DNA of 64,000 nucleotides from Apiotrichum sp. Y4204 (GCA_025531455.1 JAMYHL010000037.1:62001-126000), one strand, 5' to 3'. Counted from the stretch's first letter, positions 1 to 12,284 are shown. Notes: generated by a model not told the origin, from the letters alone. Numbers and translations are program-made.

Positions 1-2756
1 CTGCCGAGCAGGCAGCACGAGCCCTTGGTGTAGAGGTCGTTGAGCCGCTCGGTGAATTGGCGGGCCACTGGCTCGTTCGCCGTGAGACTGGCGCCATCTC
101 CGAACGGAGCCTTGGAGGTGTCGACCCTATCGTGGCTCGGTATCAGCAACTGCGCCGCAGCAATGGCGACCTTACTGCGCGTTCCCTCGACTTGCCGACA
201 ATGCGGAGTCTAGAACTTCTGGAGCCAAAACGACGCACCAAGCGCCAGTACCCACCCCCCGCGCCACGGCGGTCACGCCGGGGACCCGCCGTCAAGGACG
301 ACGAGGTCTTCGAGGAGCCGCGCGACGACACCGAACTTCGCTTTATTCAAAACGTTGTTGGCCTTCACGACCCGCTCCTGCCCAAACAATGGCACTTTGC
401 CAATCAGGTTAACAAGGAGTGGGAGCTCAATGTCACAAAGCTGTGGGAGGACGGAGTCACCGGCAAGGGCGTTAATGTCGTCGTAGTGGACGATGGCTTG
501 GATATGGAGCACAAGGACCTGAAGGACAACTACTTTGCGGACGGATCCTGGGACTTCAACGACCACGACCCGTCACCCGCTCCCCGACTTGCCGATGACC
601 AGCACGGGACACGTTGCGCCGGTGAAATTGCGGCGGTGCCCAACGACGTGTGTGGTGTTGGAGTTGCGTATAACGCTCGCGTCGCTGGTGTGCGCATTCT
701 GTCCGGACCGATCACCAACGCTGATGAAGCCGCGGCTCTCAACTACAAGTATCAGGAGAACCACATCTTCTCATGCTCCTGGGGACCCCCTGATGACGGT
801 AAGAGTATGGAAGCACCCGATGGCCTCATCCTCAAGTCAATGGTCAACGGAGTCCAGAAGGGTCGTGACGGCAAGGGCTCGCTCTTCGTGTTCGCAGCCG
901 GCAACGGTGGAGGATACGGCGACCAGTGCAACTTTGACGGATACACAAACTCCATTTTCAGCCTCACTATCGGTGCTATCGACCACACCGGCCGCCACCC
1001 CTTCTATTCCGAGAGATGCTCTGCCATGATGCTTGTCGCTCCCTCCTCAGGCTCCGGCGACTATATTGTGAGTCGCTATTAAGACATCACCAACTAACAA
1101 CAAGCATACGACGGATATCGGCGGCAAGTGCGCCAGCAACCACGGTGGCACCTCAGCCGCGGCACCACTCATGGCGGGTGTCCTTGCTCTCGCTCTTCAA
1201 GTCCGCCCCGAGCTCTCTTGGCGTGATGTCCAGTATATTGCTGTCAACACTGCCGTGATGCTCCACCCCGAGGACAATGGCTGGGATGCCACCGCCGCGG
1301 GCCGCAAGTATAGTTACAAATGTGCGTTCAGGTTCGCGACCAGAATGTTCTAACGCGCCAGATGGCTACGGTCGCATCGATGCTGGCAAGTTTGTCGAGG
1401 CCGCGCGTACCTGGAAGCTAGTCAAGCCCCAAGCCTGGTTCGCGGCGCCTGCCCAGACCCTTCCGTACACCGACGCACCGGAACGGCCGTCGACAAACAA
1501 GACCGAGGGCGCCAAGCGTGACGAAAACATTGGGAATAGCGCCGAGGAGGACAACTTTGAGCCTCGGCTTGGCTCGTTTATCACCGAGGAAGGCGTCAGC
1601 TCTTCGTTTGAGGTTACCGAGCAGATGCTCAAGGACGCCAACCTTGCTCGCCTCGAGCACGTAACTGTCCGTGTCTGGATCGATCACCAGCGCCGTGGTG
1701 ACATTCGCGTCTCCCTTCGTTCTCCCAACGGCATTGAGTCCGTTCTCGCCGAGCCACGACCCTCTGATGAGGCCGAGACCGGCTTTAACGGATGGAAGTT
1801 TATGACACTTAAGCACTGGTAGGTTCCGGAGGATTCTTAAAGATGAGAGGCACAAGCTGATGTTCAGGGAGGAGAACCCCCTTGGAACTTGGGAACTCAC
1901 CGTCAGTGATGCCAGTCACCCTGGACGCACTGGCCGGTTTAAGAGCTGGTCGCTCCAACTTTGGGGTGAAGTTGAGGACGAGAACAACGTGCGGATCTGG
2001 CACCCGGCGGTCGAAGGTGAACCCGACCAGGAGATTGTGGGCTCCCACCCGCAACCCACTGAAACCATGAAGATTCCGCAGAAGCCCAAGCCCACTGCCC
2101 TCCTCCCGTCTCTGCACGGTGGCGAGCTTCCGGAATCGCTCAAGACAAGCCCGGCCGCTACCTCCAGTAGCAAGGTGGACACGCATCCAGCTGCGGACGA
2201 GGGTGTGTTCGACGGAATTGACACCCTTCGCAAGCACTCGGCTTGGCTTGCAGGTGCCTTCCTTATCGTAATCATCTTTGCCCTCGGCGGCGGCGCGTTC
2301 TTCCTCCTCCGCCAGCGTCGCCGCGCGCGTCTCTTTGGCAACTCGGGCGACGACGCCTCCCGTGGGGCGTATGCACCCGTCGCTGAGGACGACGTCCCAA
2401 TGTCGATTGTTGAGCGAGGGCGTCGCGCCGTCGGTCTCGGCTCTGGCAAGCGCGAGACTACCGAGGAGACAAGAGAATTGTACGACGCGTTTGGCGATGG
2501 CCCGTCCGACTCTGAGGATGAGGAAGAGACCGAGCTCAAGTACCACGACGACTTCCTCGCCGACGATGACGAGCACCGCGCCAGCGGTAGTGGACAACGC
2601 GCATCAAAGGACCTGGCGCCCGCGGAGCCCAAGGTCGAGTTTGACGCCGATGACGAGCAAGGACAGGAGCCCTCGTCGCCTGACCTGGTGCGTGTCGGTG
2701 ACAGCACCAGCAGCGGTAGCTGGCAGGACGCTGGCGAGGATGTGCGCCGCGACTAG
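1..2756 (+). CDS. KEX2: Kexin-type proprotein convertase, 5' end outside window
   Basis: Golgi serine endoprotease that cuts secretory precursors after dibasic sites. The frame is open from base 3, so the signal peptide and the start of the propeptide lie upstream. Exons <1-1067, 1105-1321, 1362-1818, 1868-2756; introns of 37, 40 and 49 nt; 875 residues visible. Basic clusters (KRRTKR, RRSRRG) near visible residues 77-95 fit the autocleavage zone. The subtilase residues are in order: Asp in VVVDDGLD (489-491), His in DDQHGTRC (603-605), oxyanion Asn in FAAGNGGG (903-905), Ser in NHGGTSAAAP (1153-1155). A P-domain follows (ending near NPLGTWELTV), then a short linker, one membrane segment (AGAFLIVIIFALGGGAFFLL) and an acidic cytosolic tail with YDAF, a YxxPhi-type trans-Golgi sorting signal. 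Domain order is complete for kexin; the paralogous furin name would be less apt for a fungus. Confidence 0.95.
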
Positions 2757-2991
2757 AACTTCCAAGACCTCATTTTTGAGACATTAGTGACATGCATTAT
2801 GTACAGTGTAGTGAACGTGGAGCACTGAATGCTCCGCACACTCAGTCTCATTTCATTCAGTGGATCTCTTAACTTTGATGAACTGCCTCAAGCTATAGAC
2901 AAGTGCAAGAAGGCCTACAAGAATGGTGGTCACCTGTTCCTTACACCTGCGTAACCTTGACACGACCTCTATTGCTGAACTGATTATAAGA

Positions 2992-4014
2992 CTACGGTTG
3001 CGGTTGCTTGGGCGGTTTGGGTTGCTTGGGCCCTTTCTGTCTTGGCTGCTGCTGCTTCGTGTCCGTCCGCTCAACACGCACAAGCGGCATGTCCACGCCC
3101 CAGCCATGGACTTTCTCACGCCCTCGCCACAGAACATGTCCCTCGGAGACCCACACTGCCGCTCCGTTATCCTTGTTCGGTTCGCCGTCCACCGCTTCCC
3201 TCCCATCACCGTCCTGCTTCTCGCTCGGTTCTCCCTCACCCTCTCCAGCACCAACGGCCTCCCGTTCATGGAACACAACGCGCCGCAGCCGCTTCGCCCG
3301 CCGGCGCGCACGTACGGGCCCGTCAACCCCAGCTTCGGGAGTCGCGCTCGGTGCGGCAGGCAGCACGCGCACCGTGTTGCATTGGAGGCAGGTTGTGTGG
3401 ATCGTGTTAAGGTGCGATTTGGAAGCTGCAGAATTAGAACTTGAACATGGTAGCTAACAGATTGAAGGGACAGCTCCCACAGCTGCTCAACCTAACACTC
3501 ACGTCGTATCCGCACGCGCGACGTGATTCCCGGTACGAGGATTGTTGAGCACTTGGTGCAAATTGCGCGTTTGAGGGACGGGTCACTGGTGTCAGTCAAC
3601 TGCCATTCCTGCCAGATACATCTTCAAGACGCTTCCAAACACAATGCGTTCGCTCTACGGGCAACGTTTCAACTCATCTGCACGTCCAATCCCACCAACG
3701 CACATTTTCACCTGGTTGTGCTCAGCCCACGGCTTGATATTGCCCAGACCTCGTGCGAGCGAGGCGTACGGTGCGTCTTCTGTACTCCTCTTTCGACGGC
3801 GTCGTCCACGCTGTGATGACTGGACGTCCGTTTTTGCTGATGCCGCAGACGAGGACGCAGTCGACGATTCTGGTGCCAGTCCGTTCACGGAGGGCGCAAG
3901 TTGTTGGAGGTACACGCCAGCCTGGACAGCGAAATGTGCGCGCTCAAAGTGGTCGCGAGATGGGAGGGGCGGGAGGACATCGTCCTTGGGGGCAGACGAC
4001 GATTTCTTGACCAT
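2992..4014 (-). CDS. RPR2: RNase P protein subunit Rpr2/Rpp21
   Basis: Subunit of nuclear RNase P, which trims tRNA 5' leaders. Coding exons on the minus strand: 4014-3712, 3654-3620, 3585-3503, 3425-2992 (introns 57, 34 and 77 nt), 284 aa. The start is the ATG at 4014 (MVKKSSSAPK); longer in-frame sequence upstream is not family-like. After the N-terminal helix region (HFAVQAGVYLQQLAP) the splices rebuild the Rpr2 signature VLKIDPSLKRAICTKCSTIL, with the second zinc pair CLQC about 35 residues later. Without splicing every frame breaks, which supports the models. The C-terminal 110 residues are basic, Lys/Pro/Gln-rich and look disordered. It is convergent with KEX2 (235 bp) and divergent from the SET gene. 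The position of the first intron is the least certain part; Snm1 is a possible alternative within the same family. Confidence 0.85.
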
Positions 4015-4404
4015 TCTTGCAAGCTGGAAGTTGTGGAGGTTGCGAACGGAAAGGTGGGTGATAGTTGTTGTCGAGCCTACCTTCTTCATCCAACTTTTTC
4101 GGACAAGGGCGTCATTGCTCAGTCGCCACCCCAGGGTGTGCCTCCACCAGGCCACCAGCGTGAGCTTTCATGCGCTGCGGCTCTGCTTTCGGACAACCAC
4201 AGTTGCATGCAGATGTCCATCAAAACAACTCTGGAAGCTCCTGGGAGGCCTGGGGGAAAGCATGCATGTCAGTCTGCTCTCATCTGAGCTTTTATAGTCA
4301 GCCATGAGCTTGTCAAACACTCACACATGCATTTGCATGCATTCGCCATTGGCGAAATGCCACATGGCCTCAGAAATCACATGACAGTCATTTGCAAAAC
4401 CGTG

Positions 4405-4500
4405 GGATCATTGGCAAATCTGGACGGATTTTGGCAAATCCGAACGAATCCTGGCGAATCTGGGCAATTCGCTGACGAATCATCGCGAATCGCAAACACA
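4405..4500. repeat. Degenerate GGCAAATC/GGCGAATC repeats
   Basis: Copies of (T)TGGCAAATC or TGGCGAATC occur near 4412, 4433 and 4451, with further GCGAATC and ACGAATC variants up to 4495. Some overlap an ATTGG (inverted CCAAT). They sit about 230-330 bp upstream of the SET gene. Regulatory role is inferred only from position. Confidence 0.5.
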
Positions 4501-4507
4501 CTTCTTA

Positions 4508-4544
4508 TTTGGTCCCCCCTATCGCGCAGCTGTTTGGTCCCCCC
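4508..4544. repeat. Perfect 12-bp direct repeat TTTGGTCCCCCC
   Basis: Two identical copies at 4508-4519 and 4533-4544, 25 bp apart start to start, in the RPR2/SET divergent promoter. C-rich runs of this kind resemble stress-element-like sites, but no factor is assigned. Confidence 0.7.
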
Positions 4545-4732
4545 ACTTATCACACAAGTGGCCAATCAGCTGACAGCATCGGGTCACGCGACTGACCCTG
4601 CTGGCAGGACAGGGATTTAAATGCAGGCCCCCCATGGACAAGGCAGAGGTTTTTCCCCCTCTCTTTGCTTTCTTTCTCACCACCAAACACATCCTCACCA
4701 TTGTTATTTTCCCCATTGTCATTGTGAACGAT

Positions 4733-7700
4733 ATGCCGAAACTACCGCGTCTAACGACAACACCCCGTTCTGGTGAGTTTACAGCACGCGCGCGTGCGCG
4801 AATCCCTGAATAGTTCCCCCTCGGTTGCCGCGCGTGGTCACCATGCATCCCCTCGCCACCACCGCCCGCGCTGGTCCACCGTACCCAACGCCGAGCGCCA
4901 TGCACCAGTCAACAGTCACCCCGCCGTCATCATCCAGCCGTCACGCGTCAGGCGCGTCGGCGAGCACAGGCCAAAGCTGGTCATTACTCCACATGATTCT
5001 GGAATTTCAAAGTCAACAACAACCCACGCGCAGCAATCAGTTCTTTCACCCACTGCTGCTGTTGGCACCCACACCCTCTACCCTCTCGTCCCTCACACGC
5101 GCACGCACCCCCACCTTTGCGCAACACGCGCTACTGACATGCGCTTCGCCGCCGATCCCTCTGTCCATCTCTCTGCCGATGCCACCCTCTTCCTCTGTAT
5201 CCCCACCAGCTCACATCACAGGGACACAGGCAGAACCCATCTCGCTCATCTCGAGCGACGAGGATGAGCCTGGACCGTCCACTGCCAGGACAAGCAGACC
5301 AGCCAGAACAACTTCTCGTAGCAATGGTAAGTTGCATTGAATCAACATTATTTGTTCTCGTTCACGCTCACTATGCTGACACTGGGCCCTCAGTCACACG
5401 GACATCGACATCGAAAAACACACCGACCGCGAATGGTGCCCGTCGTGTGACCAGTGAGTATCGCCATGCTCCTAACCCGGTTGTTGACAACTCTTCAGCC
5501 GCCAGAAAGCGCATGAATGCGGGTCCGATCGACATAACGACCTTCTCCTCAGATGACGATGTCAATCAGCCAGCGCGCATGTCCTCGCCGTCGAAGCGCC
5601 AGAGACTGGCATCACGCGACAAGAGCCCCAGTCAAGCTGGGCCGTCGAATCGAGCTGGTCCGTCAACTCAGCAGGTGTCCCAACGCCCCAAGGCGTCGGA
5701 CGCCTTCAAAGAGGGCGACATACCGGGATCATGGTCCAAGCCGGTGCCGATGACCACACAGCCCCATGAACTCCATTCCACCCCCAAACGTCCGAAACCT
5801 AAGAAGGATGATCCTTTGCCGGAGCCCGGATCCTGGGGCAACCCCGAGCCATTGACGGTGACCCCACATGTCCCTGGCTCCCAAGCACCGCGTTCCACTG
5901 GCGACGTTCCCCGTTCCGGCGCGCCAGCGCGGTCATCGCAGCTCCGGTCGTCTCCACGCGCCGCTGAGACGAGCGAGCCCGCTTCCTCACAGCCAGCTGC
6001 TCCGTCTTCAGACGCTGACCATCGTCCGCGTCGCGTCACGTTTGCGCGCAAAAGTGCAGGAGGACGCTCCCGTCCTAAGCCATTGAGTGGATCCGCAACG
6101 CCGGGGCCTGGGCCCTCATCTTCCCAGGCAGCTACTGAGTCGCCACGCCGAGCAGCGCCGAGCTGGGCGACTGCACCTTCTCGCCCGTCTCCTCCGGCTG
6201 TCCCATTACGTGTACCCGAGCCATCGTCTAACGTTGTGGACAACGGTGCTGCCCTCGACCTTGATGATGGGTTATTTCTGCCCGACACCCCGAACGTCGG
6301 CGGCATGGGTGAGACACCCGAACCAGAGCTAGCACCTAGCCCAGCAGTCCAAGAGTCCGCCTCCGCTCAAGGACCGACAACTCCGCCCCCCGCGTCGGAG
6401 CTGACGACTCCACCCCTCGCGCCGGAGCCGACGACTCCACCCAAAGAGGATTCCAATGACCTTCAGATGGCCGATGATCATGTCATGGATGATGTCGATA
6501 TCATGGCAAACGACGATTCCGACTCAGAGTCCATACATTCAACAGACATTCTCCTTGACGGAACTCTGACGGCCGGCGAAGAGATGGCTCTTGCGCGTCG
6601 CAGGCAGCGGGAAACGCCACTGTTTTTAGAGGCCAGCGAAGATGATGACGACGCCATGGACGAAGACGTGGAAGAGCAGCCCATGGAACCCAACGAACGT
6701 TTGTCCGAGGAGCTCGCCCAGACTTTGGACGCTGTTGCCCTCGCGGATGGAGAAACCCCAGCACAATCCGCTCTACCATCCGCCTCTCCGCCAACAGCAC
6801 TTCCAGCTTCACCGTCTGCGGCAGCGTCAGCCTCACCGCCCGTTGATCCCCTCCCTGTGCCTTCTAGTGCGCCCTCCGCTGTTCTGTCTGTCGCGCCCTC
6901 CGTTGTGCCTTCTGCGGCTTCGGTCGAAACGTCCGTCTCGCCCAGGCCCCAGCAGGCTCTCGTGATCAACTCGTTGCCAACGCCGCAATTCTCACCTCCG
7001 CCACCTCTTGAGCCCTACAAAGTCGACGACGTGTCGTGGATCCTCTGCGGCAAAAAGAACATTGCCGAGGCGGTCATCGCCCCACCCCCGCGTCCCGTAG
7101 AGTTGACAGGTCCCGAGCGGCCCCCACCCGGAATGCAGGGCAAGGCAAGGCGCCAACCGCACCCGACAGCCCAGCAGTTTCTCTGGGCTTGGAACCAGGG
7201 CATGGGTAACTTCACTGTGAATAACCCCCTCCATTGTGCCATATTCGAAGCCTACGTGGAGGCCTCTACGACTGACGACTTGCTCAAGGAAGGCGACGGT
7301 CAGTTGAGCGTACAACGATCACAGCAGACGTCCCCCCCGTTCGAATTTTTCTATGTGAACGACCCAGTCTACAACCATGATGTGCCGGAACCAGAGCTCG
7401 GTACCGGGTGTGGCTGTGACGGCCCTTGCGACCCTCTTAACGACAACTGCCTCTGCGTGAGGCGTCAAAACTTGTATTACTACGACCTAGGTGTGGAAGG
7501 TTTCAATTATACAGAGTGGGTGACTCTATGGCGCATACAGCACGATGTCAATTGCTGACGTGAACAGGGACGGCCGGATCAAACATCACGGTTGCGCTAT
7601 CTGGGAGTGTGGACCCAACTGCGGATGTCCGCCCGAATGCCAAAACCGGGTCATCCAACGCGGGCGTTCAGAGGACGTCTCTATCGAGCTATTTGCGACG

Positions 7701-8767
7701 GTGAGTGTGCTGAAGGCTCGGTTGTGTACATGATGGCCGAGACGAGCGAGCGAATGATGCGCTTCTCATCACCGGATACCGAGTAGCCATCTATCTGCCC
7801 TTCAAACTCGAATTATCAGGACGGGAGATGATGGACGAGATATTAAAACGCCTTTTGCATGCTGACTGCTGCAGACTGACCGGGGATGGGGTGTACGCGC
7901 CAAGTCGTTCATTCCCTCTGGCTCCTTCATTGGGGTTTACAGTGGCGAGATCATCAGCGATAGCGAGTGTGAGAGGCGCGGCATCGTCTACGACCAAACA
8001 GATCGTACCTACCTGTTCGATCTCGACGGGTACCAAATTTGGCACCCACCCGAGGGCATTGCTGATGTCGATCCCCGTCTCGCTGAGCTCTCCGCCATAA
8101 CCGCGGAACGCGCGGAGAAGTTCCGTCAGGAGGAGGGAGTGGGAACGTACTCCGCTTACTCAGGTATGAAAGCAGCCAGTTGAACGATGAGCTGACGACC
8201 AGTTGACGCCTTTCATTACGGAGTGGGTTGAACCAACAAACAGGGTCCTGCATGATGCTGATGCTGAACAGAATGTGACGCGGTTCCTCAACCACTCGTG
8301 CGAGCCGAACCTGCGTATTACGCAGGCGTACGTGAACGACTATCACCCAGAACGCCCCTTGTATGTCTTTGAAAGAGTGTAAATGGTGCTGACAATAATT
8401 AGGCTTGTAATCTTCGCCAGTCAAGACATTTATCCCAACCAGGAGCTCACCATCTCTTACAAGGGAGAAGCAGAGGTGCGTCTTGTTCTTGTCTCGAGTC
8501 TCGGTGTTTAGTACCTCGACGCTCTACTGACATCAGCCGGACTTGAAGGCCAGGCGGCACTCTGGTCGTGGAATTAATTCCAAGAGTACCGGTGCGCATG
8601 TTGTTGGCGCCGCGGCGAGCGCAAAGGGTATAAATGCGAAATGCTTGTGGTGAGCTTATTGTTGCAATTGTTGGCTTTCAACCGTGCTAACTAGTGTCAG
8701 CGGGTCCAGGTATTGCAATGGCAGTATGTTCACGTGGAACACTGAGAGCGATGACGAGTTGGAGTAG
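4733..8767 (+). CDS. SET-domain histone H3K9 methyltransferase, Clr4/Su(var)3-9 type
   Basis: Predicted nuclear lysine methyltransferase that writes H3K9 methylation in heterochromatin. Exons 4733-4772, 4814-5326, 5394-5453, 5499-7515, 7568-7700, 7875-8163, 8203-8222, 8272-8360, 8403-8475, 8537-8649, 8701-8767; 1137 aa. The first splice joins frames exactly and favours the ATG at 4733. Residues 1-820 are Pro/Ser-rich and disordered-looking, with acidic patches. A Cys-rich pre-SET ([10 protein letters not shown] through [15 protein letters not shown]) is followed by SET motifs: [27 protein letters not shown] and ELTISYKG (usual ELTFDY, so Asp is Ser here), then post-SET CLCGSRYC. A roughly 35-residue insertion lies between YLFDLD and the NHSC region. 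No chromodomain is visible. The 45-nt intron 5454-5498 is in frame and stop-free, so it might be retained. Divergent from RPR2, convergent with MED21. Confidence 0.88.
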
Positions 8768-8904
8768 TGTGACCTTGAGAGATTGTACGATGCGTTGGTA
8801 AAAAATAGAGCGCTCTGGTATATTGTATGATGTATACATGCCGTCGACCACGAAGCAGACACGGAGACTGAGAAACACAACTTGGACATCATCCATATAC
8901 CAAT

Positions 8905-9847
8905 CTATAAAGATGCAAGACCGACTTTTGTGAGATTAGTCACGATATTGTGTTCGGTGCCGTCCCCAAGTGCTACACGTAGCACAGCTTTTAGCTCCTT
9001 TAGCAGGGATTCTTGACATTAGCAGTGCCCCTAAGTTGTTCGGAAATGTAGCGCAGGAAGCGCTCAAACGCTCAACTCACCAGCCTGGGCGAGGGCATCT
9101 TTATAGTCGGCATTGGCCACAAGCATTTCAGCCTGCAGTTCCTCAAGCCGTGTTGCCTGGAAGTGAGTATGTGCCATGTACAGTTTCCATTGTTACTTAC
9201 CCGCGCCGCGCTGTCGTCTTTACTTGGGAGCGCTGCGATCAGGGTTTCCACATCGCGGGCCCGGCGGACAATGTCGGCCACAAACGTTTCAATTGAGGCT
9301 GGGACAGTTAGTAGGTTGATGATGGGGCAGTGACTCGGCTGGGTAGGTCCGGCGATCTGCGTCGGACAGGCAACTCGTCCGGATCCAAGACACTCACCCC
9401 TGTAGTCCTTTCTCCGCGTAGCTTGAGCAGTGTGTAATGTCGTGGGGATGGCAGCACTCGTCTGCTCAAACTGGGTGCGGTGGGTGATGTATTCGATCGC
9501 GGTCGACGTGATCGTCAGCAGCTAGGTGGTCAGCTTGGGCAGTCACATCAGTCATGAGCGTCAGAGTAGACACGTCGTCCCGTAGGGTTTTCCAACGCAG
9601 CACTGTATGTCTTGTACTTACATCAAGTATGGCATCTTGCAGCTGCCTGTCAGTACTAGATCTTTCACCATCATCTGGGTAATCACCTGAGTTATCCTGT
9701 CCTAAGCGATGTCAGCGGGATTCTACAGAACAGAGCTGGAAAGAGAGAATGTGAGACTGTGAATGCTCCCTCGCCACAAAGCAGCACCTCACACCTTGTC
9801 GGTAGTCGATCTCTCAGAGTTTATAGCCACAGAGGGCGACGTACCAT
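8905..9847 (-). CDS. MED21: Mediator complex subunit 21 (Srb7)
   Basis: Essential middle-module Mediator subunit linking activators to RNA polymerase II. Seven coding exons, minus strand: 9847-9845, 9701-9687, 9642-9622, 9521-9398, 9298-9201, 9156-9081, 9011-8905; 147 aa, the normal Med21 length. The spliced start reads M-DRITQ-LQDAILD-LLTITS, matching the family N-terminus. The first coding exon is the ATG alone, followed by 15-nt and 21-nt microexons. Later parts carry THRTQFEQTSAAIP, FVADIVRRARDVETLI and a coiled-coil heptad region (ATRLEELQAEMLVANADYKD). Introns are 143, 44, 100, 99, 44 and 69 nt; the last acceptor is AAG rather than CAG/TAG and is the weakest call. Convergent with the SET gene (137 bp gap). 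Confidence 0.87.
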
Positions 9848-10887
9848 GTCAGTGGATAGTTCCTCGCTCAGCATTGCGCGTGCCCAAGGCCATCGCAGTG
9901 CGCCGGATGAGGGCTGTGAGGTCAGCACCCATTTCTTGGTCGGGGGCGCGTGAAGATAACAATGGATGTGGTGAGGGATGCCAATCATAGTGGTGGATGA
10001 GCAAAACGCGGAGAGGAAGTGACAAGAACGACAGCATCGGCATCGACTGTATGAACTTGACAATAAGCTGCATACAGCTGGGCAACTGCATGTAGCAGCA
10101 CGCGTTGCGCATCGCCAAGGACGGCACGCGAGCCCCTATCGCCAGTGTGTGTCAGGTAAAACAGTGGTGGATGAGTTGGGTGTCAAGCGACACAGGTGTG
10201 TGCACCAGTCTCTCTGTTCCAGAGCTGTCTTCCCGGCTGCCATCGATTGTCTATTGTTGTCACGGACTTGAGAAAGAGATGTAATGTGCGTGTGTGTGTT
10301 TACGTGCCGGATGACTTACACTGGAGCGACGTTGACGATGCAAGTGTGCGATGGTGGGATGGCAACAACAAACCGAGGTCAGATGGAGGTGCTCTTTTGG
10401 ACGGAGTGTTGTGTGGTGGTGAGCACTCCAGAGTGGACAGCCTGTATGGACCTCCAGCCAGAATCAATCTCCAGCCAGCCACACACCCCCCCCCCCCTCC
10501 ACCGTGCTTCCTCGGCCCCCCCAACACGCACACCCAACATGACACCTTACAACAACAACACAACAACGTCTATCACTTGCCTTTCAACCACATACAGCAT
10601 TTTTTTCAAGCATCCTCTCGACGTCTGAGAAAGAACAATTGAGCGTGCACCTGTCAGGCCAGTTTCGTTTCAGCGAGCTTTGTGGATCGACTTTGCGATC
10701 GATTTGCCACTTCCATTCGGCGTCGCCGCCTGTTGACAGTCAACTCGTTGTTCGCTGCTCCGTTCTTCTCGCCTCCCACTCAGCCCTCCGCCCTTTGTGG
10801 AGTTTTTCACTAGATCTCTTTCCGATATTGTTGCCGTCTCCGACAACTCTCTCCCCTCAGGTCGCGTCTTGAGCTCCATTTACAGTC
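9848..10887. promoter_or_regulatory. Divergent promoter region MED21 / BUB2
   Basis: No convincing gene in 1040 bp. It is rich in GT/CA words and contains a C12 run at 10486-10497 followed by an A/C-rich tract (AACAACAACACAAC), the likely leader side of the BUB2 gene. Confidence 0.5.
10486..10497 (+). repeat. Homopolymer C12
   Basis: Twelve consecutive C residues directly after an ACACA run, in the MED21/BUB2 intergenic region; a likely length-variable site. Confidence 0.8.
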
Positions 10888-12284
10888 ATGCCATCAGACC
10901 GAACAACCCGCGAGGTGTATGATTCGCTCTCGGCGCTTCTCTCACCACCAACAACATTCCCGGCAGGTCGATACCGCTCGACATCCGAGGTGGCCGACGG
11001 GCTTAAGCGCATTCGGAGAATTATCCTCACTGAAGGCATCCCAGAGATTGTGAGTACGCATTCGCCGCCACAACACCCGATACGGACGCTGTTGCAGACG
11101 AGTGACGCCATCATCCCTGCTGAATGACCCATCAATCTTGGTTCCGGCGTCTCTACGACTGGACTGACACTTTAGAAAGGACTACCGTCTCTGAGACCAC
11201 GCGTGTGGAAGCTCATGCTCAAGGTTGACCACCTGCACGCCGAGGACTACCTACGTTACGTCGCGATGGGTCCCAGTGGCGCGAGTGCAAAGAGTGAGTG
11301 TGGGCGAGGGAATAACTGGGTTGGTCTTTGCTCGCCAGGCTAGCAATCTCGTACTAGCTTCCACAGGCTAGAAGATGATGGCGAGCGCTGCAGTGCCTAC
11401 CCTCCTCCGTTTTGCTCTCCTCCTTTCAATGCAGCATCGTGCCCAAGCCTTGCTGACAAGCAGTCCAAGACGATACATTCCGAACCCTCAAGACAGACCA
11501 GGTATTCAAGGGTCGCGTCAAGGATGAGATGCTCGTCCGGTTACTGGAAGCGTTTGAATGGAAACATAGTGGCGGAGAACGGCCGCTAACCTATGTGCAA
11601 GGTAGGTGCAAGGTCGTGGAGCGGTTCAGAACCAGTTTGATTCTGTTCGCAATCCGCCGTTCACTGCTGACAGTCAGGGATGAACGCCCTCGCTGCGCCA
11701 TTCTTGTACACTATGCCTTCGCAGCTGGAAGCCTTCGCATGCTTCTCTGCCCTGATTGAACGGTGGCTACCTGAATACGTCAAAACAGATTTACGAGGCG
11801 TACATCGCGGTGCTGATGTGAGTCATGGCACAACCCGTCCACTGCTCAGATCTGACATGCAGTTGCTCGACCAGTGTTTGCGCATTGTTGACCCCGAACT
11901 TTATGACCATCTGATGAACCGCGGTCTTGAGGCCAACCTGTACGCGTTTGCGTCCGTGCTCACCATGTGCACATGTACGCCACCTCTTGACGAATTGCTC
12001 AAGCTATGGGAGTAAGTAGCCTCTTGGTCGTCGACTAAATCGCTCCTTCCAATACTAATCTCAGCTTTCTTCTTGCGTTTGGCGTCCACCTCAACGTTCT
12101 ATGCGTGATCGCACAACTTCTGCTCATTCGCAATGAACTCATGACCAGTCAGAGTCCGATGAAGGTCCTGCGTCAATTCCCGCCCCTCCAGGCCCGCGCA
12201 GTTATTGGAGTCACGGTTGCGCTCGTGAAAGACATACCAGAAGACCTCTACCGCGAGCTGGTGTATCATGCCATGTCGGCGTGA
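10888..12284 (+). CDS. BUB2: TBC-domain GTPase-activating protein, Bub2/Cdc16 type
   Basis: Predicted GAP for the Tem1/Spg1 GTPase at spindle poles; with Bfa1/Byr4 it restrains mitotic exit or septation. Exons 10888-11049, 11176-11293, 11464-11601, 11678-11817, 11863-12011, 12065-12284; 308 aa, very near the about 306 aa of yeast Bub2, and almost wholly TBC domain. Seen motifs: RRIILTEGIPEI, RPRVWKLML, the arginine-finger block IQDDTFRT (IxxDxxR) starting near residue 94, the glutamine-finger block TYVQGMNA, and the later PPLDELLKLWDFLLAFG. Introns are 126, 170, 76, 45 and 53 nt. The TBC-only architecture and length favour Bub2 over other TBC proteins. Confidence 0.85.

Larger units (their letters stand above)
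4015..4732. promoter_or_regulatory. Divergent promoter region RPR2 / SET methyltransferase
   Basis: No gene seen in these 718 bp. It holds several short degenerate repeats (described separately), an AT-rich TTTAAAT about 115 bp before the SET-gene ATG, and a pyrimidine-rich leader just before that ATG. Confidence 0.6.

Noticed and set aside
1809..2707. Two long minus-strand reading frames of about 260 codons
   Set aside because: They lie opposite the kexin P-domain and tail, whose plus-strand reading matches the family; antisense openness follows from GC-rich codon use.
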